A stretch of 64,000 nucleotides of DNA from Coccinella septempunctata (lineage: Eukaryota > Arthropoda > Insecta > Coleoptera > Coccinellidae): contig NC_058190.1 of assembly GCF_907165205.1 (NCBI RefSeq), positions 30,779,345-30,843,344 on the forward strand, read 5' to 3'. Of the stretch, positions 1-10,150 are shown one piece after another; within the stretch, counting starts at the first letter, position 1; every line of letters starts with the position of its first letter. The notes under the pieces are model-generated. The model saw nothing but the letters and a program-made list of their open reading frames with translations, did no database searches and had not been told where the DNA came from. The position numbers were made by a program, and so were the translations under genes.

Positions 1-169
1 GGGGGGGGAATAATTTTGAACACATTTTTCCATTAATGTTCTAATGTTGTGCATTGAAAGGGTTAATTGAACATGCAATTTCTAATTAATACTACCAATA
101 CCGACTTATACGTATTACTGTTGTAATTTTATATAGAAATCATGAAATCAATGTTAACAATAAAATGGA
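1..169. other. Start of XK-related gene intron 1
   Basis: This AT-rich stretch lies downstream of the donor site of the minus-strand XK-related exon, so it is the start of that gene's first intron. The window opens with a run of G. I see no other feature in it. Confidence 0.5.
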
Positions 170-175
170 ACTTAC

Positions 176-465
176 CACCTTAAACTAACTGTTGTCATTA
201 GCATTGCAGGCACTAAGGTAAAGGTTAACGTTATAGCAAAATATGTTCCATACTGGTGTATCGAAAAATAGTACAACAATAAAACGGCCAGTATTAGATC
301 CACAAAATAAGTAATTATTGATAAGGCAATACAGATCACATGAAAAATTCCGAAGTTATGAACATTTTCACAAACTTTATCAGGCGTTTCACAATATTTT
401 AAACTCTCAATTTTTGCCAAAGACGAATCTCTGGAAAACCGCACAACAGTAAAATTCTCCGACAT
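176..465 (-). CDS. XK-related membrane protein, first coding exon (partial)
   Basis: The exon starts at ATG 465-463 and encodes about 97 residues. A short soluble N-terminus is followed by a hydrophobic segment (around residues 42-66) and a second one ending in LVPAMLMTTVSLRW. The tail LVPA-(x)n-SLRW after the first membrane segments is the hallmark of the XK/Xkr family, many-pass plasma-membrane proteins related to the phospholipid scramblase Xkr8. The reading frame runs into a good donor, G|GTAAGT on the minus strand (ACTTAC at 170-175), so the exon ends at about 176 and the gene continues beyond the left edge. Which Xkr paralogue it is cannot be told from one exon. Family assignment rests on my recognition of this N-terminal motif. 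Confidence 0.78.
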
Positions 466-1232
466 TATGAATTCAAGGGAGCCGACATTTTCACAAGATC
501 AAATTGTATTTTCGTGACAACTATCGGTCTTTCCACGAACACTTCATATTTTGGAATCATTGGGAAGTTTCTTTCCTTCGTCCACAAACATTTTCAATAT
601 TTCATTTTATGCCTTCTATCGTAAAACAACATTTGTAAATAAAGTCCCGGATCAACGTTCCTTCAAGAAACAAACATACATTCATGCGAAACCTATCAAC
701 ATATTATCCTTTCTAGTGCGACTGAATACTGAATTGAATAATATTTTCATTTTCATCCTATTATTTTTTACATTTGTCAGATATCAGCTGTTTTTGACAC
801 CTGCAAAATAATTGTCAACCACAAAGTATCACCGAATTTTAGGAAAAGAAGAAAACATAGACATAAAGAAGAAAATAAGTTCTTTTCATTTACATAATAT
901 TATAATATAATAGATACAAACTAATTTCTTCTTTCGGGAAAAATTTCCCCACATGTGCTCCTATTTGATTTGAAAATAAATCATTTTTGCTACGCCCAAC
1001 AAATGGCGATTGTCACAGAAGACAAGAGCATGGTTGTCTATGCACAAGAGGAAGTTTGATCTACTTTTGATACAAAGCACAGAACCAAATTGTGATAGGT
1101 CGAAGAGGAACAATCTTTGTTTTGAACTAAAATTGATATATTTTTGGTCTATGGTTGTGTGTGTCAAATAGGTTAAAAACAGTTTGTTTACTATTTTCTG
1201 AATGAAAAACAAATTAATTCCTAAAGAATACT
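466..1232. other. Intergenic / divergent upstream region of the Xkr and TRAPPC2L genes
   Basis: These 770 bases separate the divergent Xkr (minus) and TRAPPC2L (plus) start codons and presumably hold both promoters. The open frames here (551-811 and 961-1212) are AT-rich and resemble nothing I know. I treat them as chance frames. No TATA box stands out. Confidence 0.5.
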
Positions 1233-2459
1233 ATGGCTGTATGCGTTGCTATTATTGGGAAAGATGTAAGATGAGATTTTAATCATTAAATCCTTTTTCA
1301 ACTAAACTATATTGATTTTTTAGAATTCTCCTAAATTTATTTGTTGTCTGAACCCTGATGAGGAACTACGTTTTCAGTACAAAGTACTGTCATCTCTAGA
1401 TATTGTGGAAGAGAAAATTAATGGAGGTAATAAACCAGTTGACAACAGAGAACTTTTTCTGGGAATGTTATATGCTATTGAAACACATAAAATGTATCCT
1501 TCAAAATTGTATCTGTATTGAGAAAATAATTGTTCACTTCAGATTTCATTCAAAATCTGCAAAGAACACAATAAATCTAGTGACCTGTACAATCTCTAAA
1601 CTTATGTGAGGTTCCACAGTCTGAAGAGACAAAATACAAATAAAATGTCATGATCTTCTATAAACTGAATGAAAATGTTTATTCAATATTCATACAGGGT
1701 AGTCCAGTAAGAATATTACTCTCTTTATTCAAAAAAGATGCTCAAGAAAAAATAGAATCCTTGAAAATGTCCAGTCATATGTTAGTACAGACGCCATTGG
1801 TAGGGCAAAAAAAATTTCCATCACAAAACTTGCTACCACACAGAAAATTGAGGCCTAGCAAATCTCATTCAAGTATCTCCAACTATTTAGAAAATAATTT
1901 GATCTTCTAATCAAATTTCAACATGCTCTGTTAGGCATTTCCCAAATATACATCAAATTCGATTTTCTCATCATCTACTGTATTTTCCACTTGAACCTGT
2001 ACCACCCTGTACAGTAAATATATTAAGTTGTCATTTTCCAAAAAGGTGTCATTGCTGAGGATAATAACATGTACATTAATTTACTTACAATGGAATTTTC
2101 ACTTGGAATCAGATATGGGTATGTTACAAATACCAAAATTAAATTTATAATAGTTGTTGATTCTTCAAATATGGCCCTACGAGACAATGAAATTAGATCG
2201 GTAAGCTAAAATTGAAATTTAGTAGGTGAAAAACAAATATCAGGTATTATAAAATTGTTCCTTTTCAACTATATTCATTTTAGATGTTTAGGAAGATACA
2301 CTCTGAATATACTGATATAGTTTGTAATCCATTCTACACACCAGGGGAACCAATCACATTCAAGCAAGTATTTATATTATTTTTGTTATGTATCGTAATG
2401 AATTTGATTTTAGATCTTTTACAACAACTATAAAAAACATCATGACTGGAACAGTTTGA
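1233..2459 (+). CDS. TRAPPC2L: Trafficking protein particle complex subunit 2-like (TRAPPC2L), 5 exons
   Basis: TRAPPC2L is a longin-fold subunit of the TRAPP tethering complexes, which act on Golgi and ER-derived vesicles. Exons are 1233-1265, 1324-1493, 2113-2200, 2284-2363 and 2414-2459, giving 138 residues against 140 in human. The translation begins MAVCVAIIGK. Diagnostic stretches are DNRELFLGMLYAIETHK, VVDSSNMALRDNEIRSMFRK and CNPFYTPGEPI, and it ends IMTGTV. Phases agree at every junction. The fourth intron starts with GC (AA|GCAAGT) and ends TTTTAG; the spliced product matches the family C-terminus only with that site, so this is a GC-AG intron. Intron 2 carries a small repeat element. 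The gene converges on QNG1 with only 214 bases between the stop codons. Confidence 0.95.
1693..2011. repeat. Small inverted-terminal repeat element in TRAPPC2L intron 2
   Basis: The left end reads TACAGGGTAGTCCAG and the right end is the inverted TGTACCACCCTGTA, so about 320 bases are bounded by short TIRs of the common TACAGGGTG type. No coding potential is visible. It looks like a non-autonomous DNA transposon that came to rest in the intron. Confidence 0.55.
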
Positions 2460-2475
2460 AATGAGGCAAAGTAAA

Positions 2476-2485
2476 TTTATTTATT
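2476..2485 (-). terminator. Candidate poly(A) signals for QNG1, inside the TRAPPC2L 3' end
   Basis: Two overlapping AATAAA hexamers on the minus strand (plus strand TTTATTTATT) lie 190-200 bases past the QNG1 stop and just after the TRAPPC2L stop. If used, the two convergent transcripts overlap tail to tail. Confidence 0.45.
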
Positions 2486-2673
2486 TAAATATACACAATC
2501 ACAGTTATAATTCTCTTAAGTGATTATAAAACCTTCCCTGAAAGATTCCCAGATATAGATATCCCAGCTATCTAGTTTAATTACTTGAGTCATCTTTTGA
2601 TTGAAAATATAAAACTGCTTCAATTTGTAGACCCCTTGAATAATTCTTAGAAAGATAATTAAAGTTTATCATC

Positions 2674-3663
2674 TTAGTAATAAATTGATAGTGTTTTATG
2701 GAATGGAATTTTTTTCTTCAGTATATCTTCTGCATGTTTTCTTCTAAAGTCCCATAAAAAATGATCAATGAGGACTGAATTCACATCTGCCTTGGGCAAC
2801 TTCTTCAAAATATATTCCTTTAATAACTCAACGGCATGAATTGTGCAACCTCTTATCTCAACTTCTTCTACATCCCCATTTTGTAATATAATATTTTCGC
2901 TCAATATCTTTGACAAATTATCTGAATACTCCAGACAGTCAAGGTATACTAGAACCTGAGGTACTCTATAATCAGCAAACATTGATATTTTATCAATATC
3001 TTCAAAGTGGCCCAAGCCTTCATTCTCAAAACAAGCCCATATATCTCCAACTAGAATTTGGGCACGTTTATAAAAAGTTACTGTTCTACCTCCATAGTTT
3101 GCTTCATCACAGAAGCATTTAAAATTTTCTACAATTGACTTCAATAATTTCTCAGCACTCTGATCTGCCTCTTTCACCATCTGTTCAAAACTACCACTGT
3201 ACTTTTCAAGTAAAACGTTACCAACTTCATGTAAACATTTAACCCTTTCTGACAGAAGAGGTATTTCAATATCTGTATCACTTTTCAATATTTTAGAAAG
3301 TTCATCAGTGGTTATGGTAGAATAAAACTTAGGATCTAAAAATTGCGGATTATTTTTTATGGCTTTATTAATTGCAGCACACAGGGCAAAATATCCAGTA
3401 TAGCCATCTACACGCCAACCTAACTCGTCCTCATTGTGCCAAAAACAATAATTCAGTGTATCAACTACAAGTATCCAATCTAAAGCCCATGGGTCATTTG
3501 ATGTGGGATGAAGTTCAGTTTGACTAAAGTTAGATGGAGAAAGTTTTCCACTTTTAACTTCATCACAAAGTAAATCTCCTAGTTTTCTCAATCCATCTGT
3601 TTTAATTTTCACATTAGTTGAATGAAGTGAGATATATTCAGCTGATACTTTGGGCGATATCAT
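2674..3663 (-). CDS. QNG1: Queuosine 5'-phosphate N-glycosylase (C9orf64/QNG1 family)
   Basis: This single-exon gene encodes 329 residues. QNG1 releases queuine from queuosine-5'-monophosphate so it can be reused for tRNA wobble-position queuosine; animals depend on dietary or microbial queuine. It was formerly called DUF2419 or C9orf64. Visible family segments in order are VDTLNYCFWH (about 67), GYTGYFALCAAIN (about 87), FYKRAQILVGDIW (about 200), MFADYRVPQVL (about 231), EVEIRGCTIHAVELL, then IDHFLWDF and a C-terminal PFHKTLSIYY close to the human ending. Length agrees with the human protein (about 340). The start is the first ATG (3663-3661), 11 residues before SLHS, where family members also begin. 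Downstream it faces TRAPPC2L. Confidence 0.95.
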   Translation of the reverse strand: MISPKVSAEYISLHSTNVKIKTDGLRKLGDLLCDEVKSGKLSPSNFSQTELHPTSNDPWALDWILVVDTLNYCFWHNEDELGWRVDGYTGYFALCAAINKAIKNNPQFLDPKFYSTITTDELSKILKSDTDIEIPLLSERVKCLHEVGNVLLEKYSGSFEQMVKEADQSAEKLLKSIVENFKCFCDEANYGGRTVTFYKRAQILVGDIWACFENEGLGHFEDIDKISMFADYRVPQVLVYLDCLEYSDNLSKILSENIILQNGDVEEVEIRGCTIHAVELLKEYILKKLPKADVNSVLIDHFLWDFRRKHAEDILKKKIPFHKTLSIYY

Positions 3664-3779
3664 GTTTGAAATTGTCTATTCAGAATTATCACGTGGAATG
3701 AAAGCTAGCGTATCCAGGGACAGCCTCTCTGAGTATTATCATTTATCTAACCAAAGATTATAGAGATTAGAGTTAGGTT

Positions 3780-5260
3780 TTGTATCTGACAAATGAAGCT
3801 ACAACGGTACTTTTTTTTTTGGTAGATGAAATTAGTTGCTCTTTGGAATTAGTTGGGGAAACTCTTAACTTTGTTTTAAATTTCAAAACCACACATTTAC
3901 ACACCATAGACATAGTCTATGTTACACACATAGAGAAAGAAGTCTTTGTCTATGGTTACACACATTACAGAAACAATTTTTCTCTAATCTGTGTTTTAAT
4001 CAAAGAGGTTCCTCTTTGTTTTAACCATGGAGGTAAAGGATTTTTACGTTAGATAGTATGGAGGGTACCCTGCATAGTAGATAGAGAAATAAGTACTTGG
4101 TACGGTACTATCACTAGATCTTTTGTGACCAGATCAGAGATATCTCTGGACCCAAAGATATTACCAAAGAGGAACTTATCTAAAACTAAGATGTCTAAAA
4201 CACTGGTGTGTGCACTTGTCACTTGCATCAACATTTCAGAAAATTGGGGATATTGGATCAGTTTCGTGGCGGCGCCACCATATCATTTGCTTCGTTCTAT
4301 CCTTGTTCTACCAAAGGAAGTCCAATGATACTCTCTCGTTTTATTTTCTTTTGCGTTGATATAGCGAATATCGATCAACGAGTGCAAAACATGTGCAAAA
4401 TATGAACTGGTCCATTTTGTCAGCTGTTAAGGATTATTTGTGATTTACAGTTTAATTTTCTTTGTGACAACAAATCTGTCAATATTTCAACACTATCAAA
4501 TAAGGGTTCGAAGGAGTATTTACAATTATTCTTCAAGATAATTTCCGTTTGACAAACTTAATTCGTGTGGGAGGTTATTCAATATAATTTTAATAAAACA
4601 CAGTTGACGGAAAGGGAAGTTTCACTGTATTTACTCATGCAGAATATTCGAAGAATAGACTCGAATAGATGGATGTATTTCTGATTCTCAATACATTTTC
4701 ACAATTCACATTACACATTACGTATTTCCAATACAGTTTCTTTGAAATATTGCTGAAGTTGCCATAAAACTTAGCAATATCCGTCCCGACTGTTCGTTCA
4801 TCTGATTTGGTTATGCCTCAAATTCCAACAACACCGAATTCTTAGCTGTAGTTCTTGACTGTCCATACAGAAAACTGAACGACATGTTGAATAAATGAAT
4901 GTTCTACATCCCTTTCTCGAAACTAATAAATTTTCACACATCGCTTATAAATACAACATATTCGTAAGTCGTAGTAAAGTATTCAAATTATTTTCAAATA
5001 TCAATTGACAATGCTCTGTCAAATTCTAAACAGCGCTACCTACAGAGGGAAAAACGAAATTGATCCCATATCCCCACGAAATTAAAAACAAAATCGAATC
5101 AGTGAATACACCAGAGTTTTAGACATCTTATCTAAAACTAAATCTTTGATATTACCAGAGAGAGTCTCTGATATTACACAATATCTTTGTCGGGACCTGA
5201 TTAGGTTAGGTTAGGCGCTCTGTTTATAACATTGAACTCTATGGTTCCCATAGAGTTCAA
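3780..5260. repeat. Island of short palindromic words (left part)
   Basis: No gene is visible here. The stretch is dense in small inverted repeats such as CATAGAGAAAGAAG/CTTTGTCTATG (3931-3956), AAAGAGGTTCCTCTTT (about 4004), CAGAGATATCTCTGG (about 4135) and repeated use of ACCAAAGAGG and TCTCTGG. The same vocabulary reappears at 16.6-16.9 and 18.4-19.3 kb. After 4300 the signal thins to ordinary AT-rich DNA and returns at 5100-5262. Confidence 0.5.
5201..5215 (+). repeat. Short interstitial (TTAGG)3 run
   Basis: Three perfect copies of TTAGG, the insect telomere unit, stand 14 bases before a strong hairpin. The run is too short to be telomeric. Confidence 0.6.
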
Positions 5261-5262
5261 TG
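5230..5262. repeat. Perfect 15-bp inverted repeat (hairpin)
   Basis: Arms CATTGAACTCTATGG (5230-5244) and CCATAGAGTTCAATG (5248-5262) are exact reverse complements around a 3-base loop. Each arm abuts GTTTATAA, so the symmetry has a further outer layer of direct repeats. Confidence 0.75.
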
Positions 5263-5441
5263 GTTTATAACGAAGTAAACAAAAACAACCCGGGGCGTTG
5301 AAGTGAGACGTCTGATGCGGTTATTCAATTGGTTGCCGAACCATTAGAAAGAGATAGGTTGCTCTACACCTTCCGTCTCAGTTGGACACACTTTTCGTCG
5401 TATTCAGTACCTAAGAGGCCCTTCCAGTTCTTTTAGAGTTC

Positions 5442-5525
5442 TGTTGAAGTAAGAACTGCTGGCCAAAGTTGATTTGGGACCAGTCCACTTCTATAAAGCA
5501 ACCTGTTGACAACTAGTATTATGTT
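5442..5525 (+). repeat. Copia 5' LTR, first 84 bp
   Basis: This matches the first 84 bases of the 3' LTR (16317-16400), starting TGTTGAAGTAAGAACTGC. It ends where the MULE begins; the last 10 bases, GTATTATGTT, are the left copy of the MULE target duplication. Confidence 0.95.
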
Positions 5526-5864
5526 AGCATACATTAATTGTCTCCAGGATGCCAAATCATATCGACCAATCAGAGTGCAGCGCATCTCCCGCCAAAACTT
5601 TATCTTCTCTCTGACCAACTTTTCCCGGGACCGCGTTATTCTCGAACGAACTTCTTCATGTAATGTTACCAAAGATCCTCTTGATGATACTGAGTTACCT
5701 TCGAATGTATTACAAGAAGGTAATTATTTAATCATTGCTTGTTGACTATAAAAATATTTGAACGAGTTTCTAATGTTTGCCTTTCAGCTTGTGGTAATCT
5801 CTATATTAGTTTATCAGTTCTAAAAAGCAATTTTTATTTCTACGTTTTAATGATCAATATGGAT
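5526..5864. repeat. MULE left terminal inverted repeat
   Basis: This is the reverse complement of 9711-10140 with indels. The outer 70 bases match the right end almost perfectly. Further in, shared landmarks are a donor-like GAAG|GTAATTA (about 5720) and TTTGCCTTTCAG followed by a GGTAAT.TCTATAT block. It ends near GATCAATATGGATC. Confidence 0.85.
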
Positions 5865-7093
5865 CTGCGTAACTGCGTGCAGTTGACTGTTGTTAATTCG
5901 TTTCGATTTCAATTTAGCTAAATGGACGTCAAGTCAAGAATGTTTGTTAGGTTGGGGTGATTGAAGGCTGCCATTCCTCCCGATTTCAAAAGCTGTAAAC
6001 CTCCCTACTTTTCTGAAATCTCCTAATGAATCCCGAATTCCCATATTTGCATTGAAATCAATTTATACTTTCAGGTACGATTTTACCGACACTAATAGAT
6101 ATAACTGGGGCGATGGATTTGTAAACGAATCCAAAATTGGACGAGTTTGAAATTGATGTGGAAATTGACCAACTGTTCAATTTGTCGAGTGATGGTTTGA
6201 ATTTATCGTTTATCAATGCCTCTGTATATTGAAGGTTGCGTATCAAATTTCAGTTGTATTAACTAAAAGCAAAATGAGTGTCCCCTATATAAATCTATAA
6301 TGATTCAAGGTAGAGTTCATTTACAGACAAAAATCATAAAATGCTTTATGAGAGTCACCAAGTTATTAGAAAGAAATAGGAGGACAAGCACTCCTATGAA
6401 TGATTTGAAGAGTAATTGAGAATAATTTTGTGACTTTTGAAAATAAAGACAAGGGTAAAATCAATTCAAGTTTATTTCTGCAAAAAAAGTACAAAGGATG
6501 TATTCTCAAAAAATAGACACTTATTAGTATAATTTTAATATAATTGTTAGAAAGTTACGGAGCCTATAGCATTTTTACATAATCAAAACTATCAAAGCAT
6601 ACAGCAACTACTGATAAAGAAATTGTTGAGCTTAAAATTGAAATACTATTGCATCTCCCTTCACACCTAAACAGCATATAAAAAAATACAAGAATAGGAT
6701 AACAGATATTCTATTCGGACAAAATAAAAAAAAAATATCAATTATCTTTGTTTTTTTCCCAACACATATAGTCATACAAGAGGTAGCAACTTGTCAGTTC
6801 GAAAAAAATAAGACTCAACATATTCTAAATGTAACTACTGATAAGACCCTTTGTTAGTGGAAAAATTTAATATTGCTCCATCACCTCCCACCACCGAGAA
6901 CATATAAAAAAACTACAAGGCTTAAAATATTATACATTACATAAATTCAAAAGAAATAAGAGAAAAGTAATAATAAATTTTCCTAAAGCAAAACAGCACT
7001 CCATCACCACTTTCCTGAAAAACTATGCTATGTTAAACATATATTATTTGAAAAATGATCAAACCATATTTACATTTTCAATATGTTCAGATT
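5865..7093. other. MULE internal region without a recognisable gene
   Basis: This is AT-rich sequence between the left TIR and the transposase stop. A short open frame on the minus strand (6058-6246) and an acidic frame on the plus strand near 6130-6230 are visible, but neither has a plausible start or family. Loose repetition of CATATAAAAAAA.TACAAG occurs near 6675 and 6901. Confidence 0.5.
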
Positions 7094-9725
7094 CTACTTT
7101 TTAGTGGGGTAATAAAATTGTTTTTCAATTTTCCTTTTTTTCCCTCTCTGATCTTTATTCTTTTGTAGTGTGTCATATTGCTTGTTGATATTTTCCACCA
7201 TATTATCAAAATCTTCATCATCTAATGATTCCAATTTCATAAAAATCTCCTTCATTACAATCTACAATTAAAATCCCATGCAAAGCTATTCCCATCACCA
7301 AAGATTCCTAGTTTACCTCTCGTTTTTTGCTTGGATCTAGAGTAAGAACAGTATTTTGGTTCTGTATTGTCTCATCTAGGAATTCTTTGATTTCTGTCCT
7401 CTTCTGTACTCCACTTGTTGATGGTTCATCAATAGGTGGGTAATTTTCAGCAATACCTGGACCTGGAAAAGAATCGCTTCTCTTTTCGATCAAAGCAACT
7501 GCATGTATGTGTTTACATAATGCAGTTTTTACTGTGTATTCTGGACAAGTACATTGGTATTTATGAATGCAGATTCTACATTTATCACAATAAATAGTTC
7601 TACAATCGTCATCACACAATTCATTATAATCAACTATATAAAATTGGTCCCTCACCTTACTTGAGAAAACCTTAAACTCACCAGAATCTAGACAGACAAC
7701 TTTCTCCAAAACTTCTTTTTCTGCCTTTATATGAGCCTCTCTATTAACTCTTGATTGGTAGGAATTAACATTTGGCCTTTCAGACTCGATGACTCTTTTC
7801 CACATTTTTTCATTAACAAGGTCTTCTAATAAGTCTAATAATTTCTCGATTCTGGAATTGATAGGTTGTGAAGTGAAAAGAGTAGTTTATATATATTAAA
7901 TTGTACCGTAAATTTTGATGTCCCTTCATTTTATTATATTTAATTACTTTATGCAGGCTCTCAATAGCCATATTGGTATTTATTCCTACATTTATTCTGT
8001 GGCAGTGGGCCCACATCATAATTCTCTCATTGCACTGGAAATAATGACTGAAAATAAAATAATGAAATGGTTTTGACCATACTGACTATATGGTAATTTA
8101 CTTCTGTAAGTATTTCAAGAAATCCAGTTCATTTTCTTCTTCAAGATATTTAAAATATTCATCTTTCAATTCTAGAAATTTTGAAATACTGGTCTCTTTC
8201 AAGATATTTCTCATTCTTAATTTCATTTCTTTCTTATTATCTGGTTTCTTCAATTTATTCCTGCCTTGAATATTCCAGTTTTTGATGACATGCCAAGTGC
8301 AGAGTAAGCGTCTTGGCTTTTCAACATCATCCATTGCTTCGCACCAAGCATTAAAATATTTTATGTCATCATCTGTCATAATGTATTTGCATCTTAGGGA
8401 CTCTTGAAGTCTTGCTTTTAATGACCTGAAAAATATTTTCTGGATCGTTTGATCCATACGATTACTTATTAAAAATGCTACTGGGAATCCCATATTATTT
8501 TCATCCTTGACTAAAACTGTGGTGAGTTCCCAATTCCTGATATTTGTTCCATGGGTGCCGTCAATGCAAATGATTTTGCTGTATTTTCTTAGCTTTTTTT
8601 CCATAATTTTATTCATAAAGGCTAAAGCAAAATCCTCGTTTCTCAGCTCAGGGTAATTTTCCCCTTAAAAAGTTTAAATATCAGGAAAATACAAATAATC
8701 AGTGAAAAAATATTACCTATCTGTTTGAACAAAAAAACAGTATTTTCTTCTTGACTATTCATTTCTCCTACTTTCAGGGCTGTTGCTGTCATGTCATCTG
8801 TATCACGCTGTTTGTTTATATTGAATTTACGTATAATGTATGCAAGATCCCCTCTTGTTAATAAATTCATTCTGGTGAGCTTCCCTTCCTCTAATATTCT
8901 CGCATCCTCAAGTATTCTCTCTTTTGTAACACCAGCACATAATTTTTCAGCGAGCATTTCCTGTTGATCCTTCGATAAATGTTTGGCTCGGAGTTCATCA
9001 TCATGGCCAGCATGTGTTTCAATATAGTTCACTGTTACTCCTTAAATAGAATGAATCAACACTAGTACAATAACTATATTATGAAAAGTGTTACCAGAAT
9101 TAGTTATTTTAGCACAAATTCTAGATGGACATAATCCTGATATTTTAATGCTTCCTCCTGCTTTTGAACATCTTTGGTTACTTTTACTGTCATATCCTGA
9201 ATAGAAGTAATTGAATAATTGAGTTACTTAGATAGACAGCTTAAATATACTCACCTCTTGTATTACTCCTATTGCAATTATAGTATATGTACTCATCATC
9301 TTTGATCTTTTGACCTCTTTGAAAGGCATAATCTATATTTCTATTGTCAACTGCTCTCCAAGCTTCAAATTCCTCTTTGTTTCCAAAATAAAGAGTTGAT
9401 CGTATAATAGTCAAAAAATGAATTTTTTCTATATGATCCACTAACTGGTCATGGCTTCCAAATGATAATTTAAGTTTATCCTCACAAAGTGGACATTTAA
9501 TATTCTTCGTGTCCTTTCCTGTAAGTGGCTCTTGCAGGTGCACCTGTTTTATATGGCGGTTGAATGTAGACACACTGGATAACCTTTTGCCACATATGTG
9601 ACAAAGAAGCTGTTTACTACAAAAATAGCAAGCTGATGACAACAATCAAATCACCCCTATTCTGTAACTCAGATCGGAATGAACCATATGAATAAACTTT
9701 ACCTTTCTTGATCCATATCGATCAT
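7094..9725 (-). CDS. MULE transposase, 8 exons, apparently intact
   Basis: Exons on the minus strand are 9703-9725, 9255-9616, 9095-9196, 8717-9040, 8102-8663, 7907-8047, 7317-7851 and 7094-7261. They sum to 2,217 nt (738 residues) with consistent phases, GT-AG ends and no stop or frameshift. Domains in order: C2H2 fingers (LCHICGKRLSSVSTFNRHIKQVH, shown here only by its Cys/His spacing, then CPLCEDK with HxxKIH); a Cys-rich link CPSRICAK followed by THAGHDDEL; the MULE DDE core with CIDGTHGTN, MTDDD and CTWHVIKNW, then TNMAIESLH; and a SWIM finger CxCPEYTVKTALCKHIHAV. It should cut at the TIRs and move the element. The first, 7-codon exon (MIDMDQE) is inferred from splice phase and is the least certain part. 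Confidence 0.88.
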
Positions 9726-10140
9726 TCAAACGTAGCAATAAAAACTGCTTTTTAGAGCTGATAAACTGATATAGATATTACCACCGGCTGAAAGGCAAAT
9801 ATCAGAAACTCGTTCAAATATTTTAATATAGTCAAAAAGCAATTATTAATTAATTACCTTCTTTCGCAATCTGTATAAGCGATAATAATCGCTGTTTTCG
9901 AAATTTAATGAAAGAACAAACTGAAATGCGAAATTTTGAACTTATTACATTCACAGATAACAGAGTATCATCAAAATTAAGAGGATCTAATGGTACGATT
10001 ACATGAAGAAGTTCGTTCGAGATCGAGAATAACCCGGTCGGGGGAAAAGTTGGCCAGACCAGAGAAATGTTTTGGCGGGAGATGCGCTGCACTCTGATTG
10101 GTCGATATGATTTGGCATCTGGAGACAATTAATGTATGCT
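9711..10140. repeat. MULE right terminal inverted repeat
   Basis: This is the promoter-proximal TIR, because the minus-strand transposase begins at its inner edge. It is about 90 bases longer than the left TIR, owing to extra sequence between about 9870 and 9960. Confidence 0.85.
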
Positions 10141-10150
10141 GTATTATGTT

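Larger units (their letters stand above)
5526..10140 (-). mobile_element. Mutator-like (MULE) DNA transposon with long terminal inverted repeats
   Basis: The 4,615-bp element is flanked by a perfect 10-bp target duplication, GTATTATGTT (5516-5525 and 10141-10150), which occurs once in the undisturbed 3' LTR. A 9-10 bp duplication fits the Mutator superfamily. Both ends start AGCATACATTAATTGTCTCC. The TIRs run about 340 bases on the left and 430 on the right, with internal indels and much lower identity inward. A multi-exon transposase is carried on the minus strand, and the left 1.2 kb is AT-rich and apparently non-coding. The element is nested in the Copia 5' LTR and so is the younger insertion. 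Confidence 0.93.

Noticed and set aside
551..811. 86-codon plus-strand frame between Xkr and TRAPPC2L
   Set aside because: It is AT-rich and hydrophobic, with no family resemblance and no splice or promoter support; it lies in the divergent promoter region.
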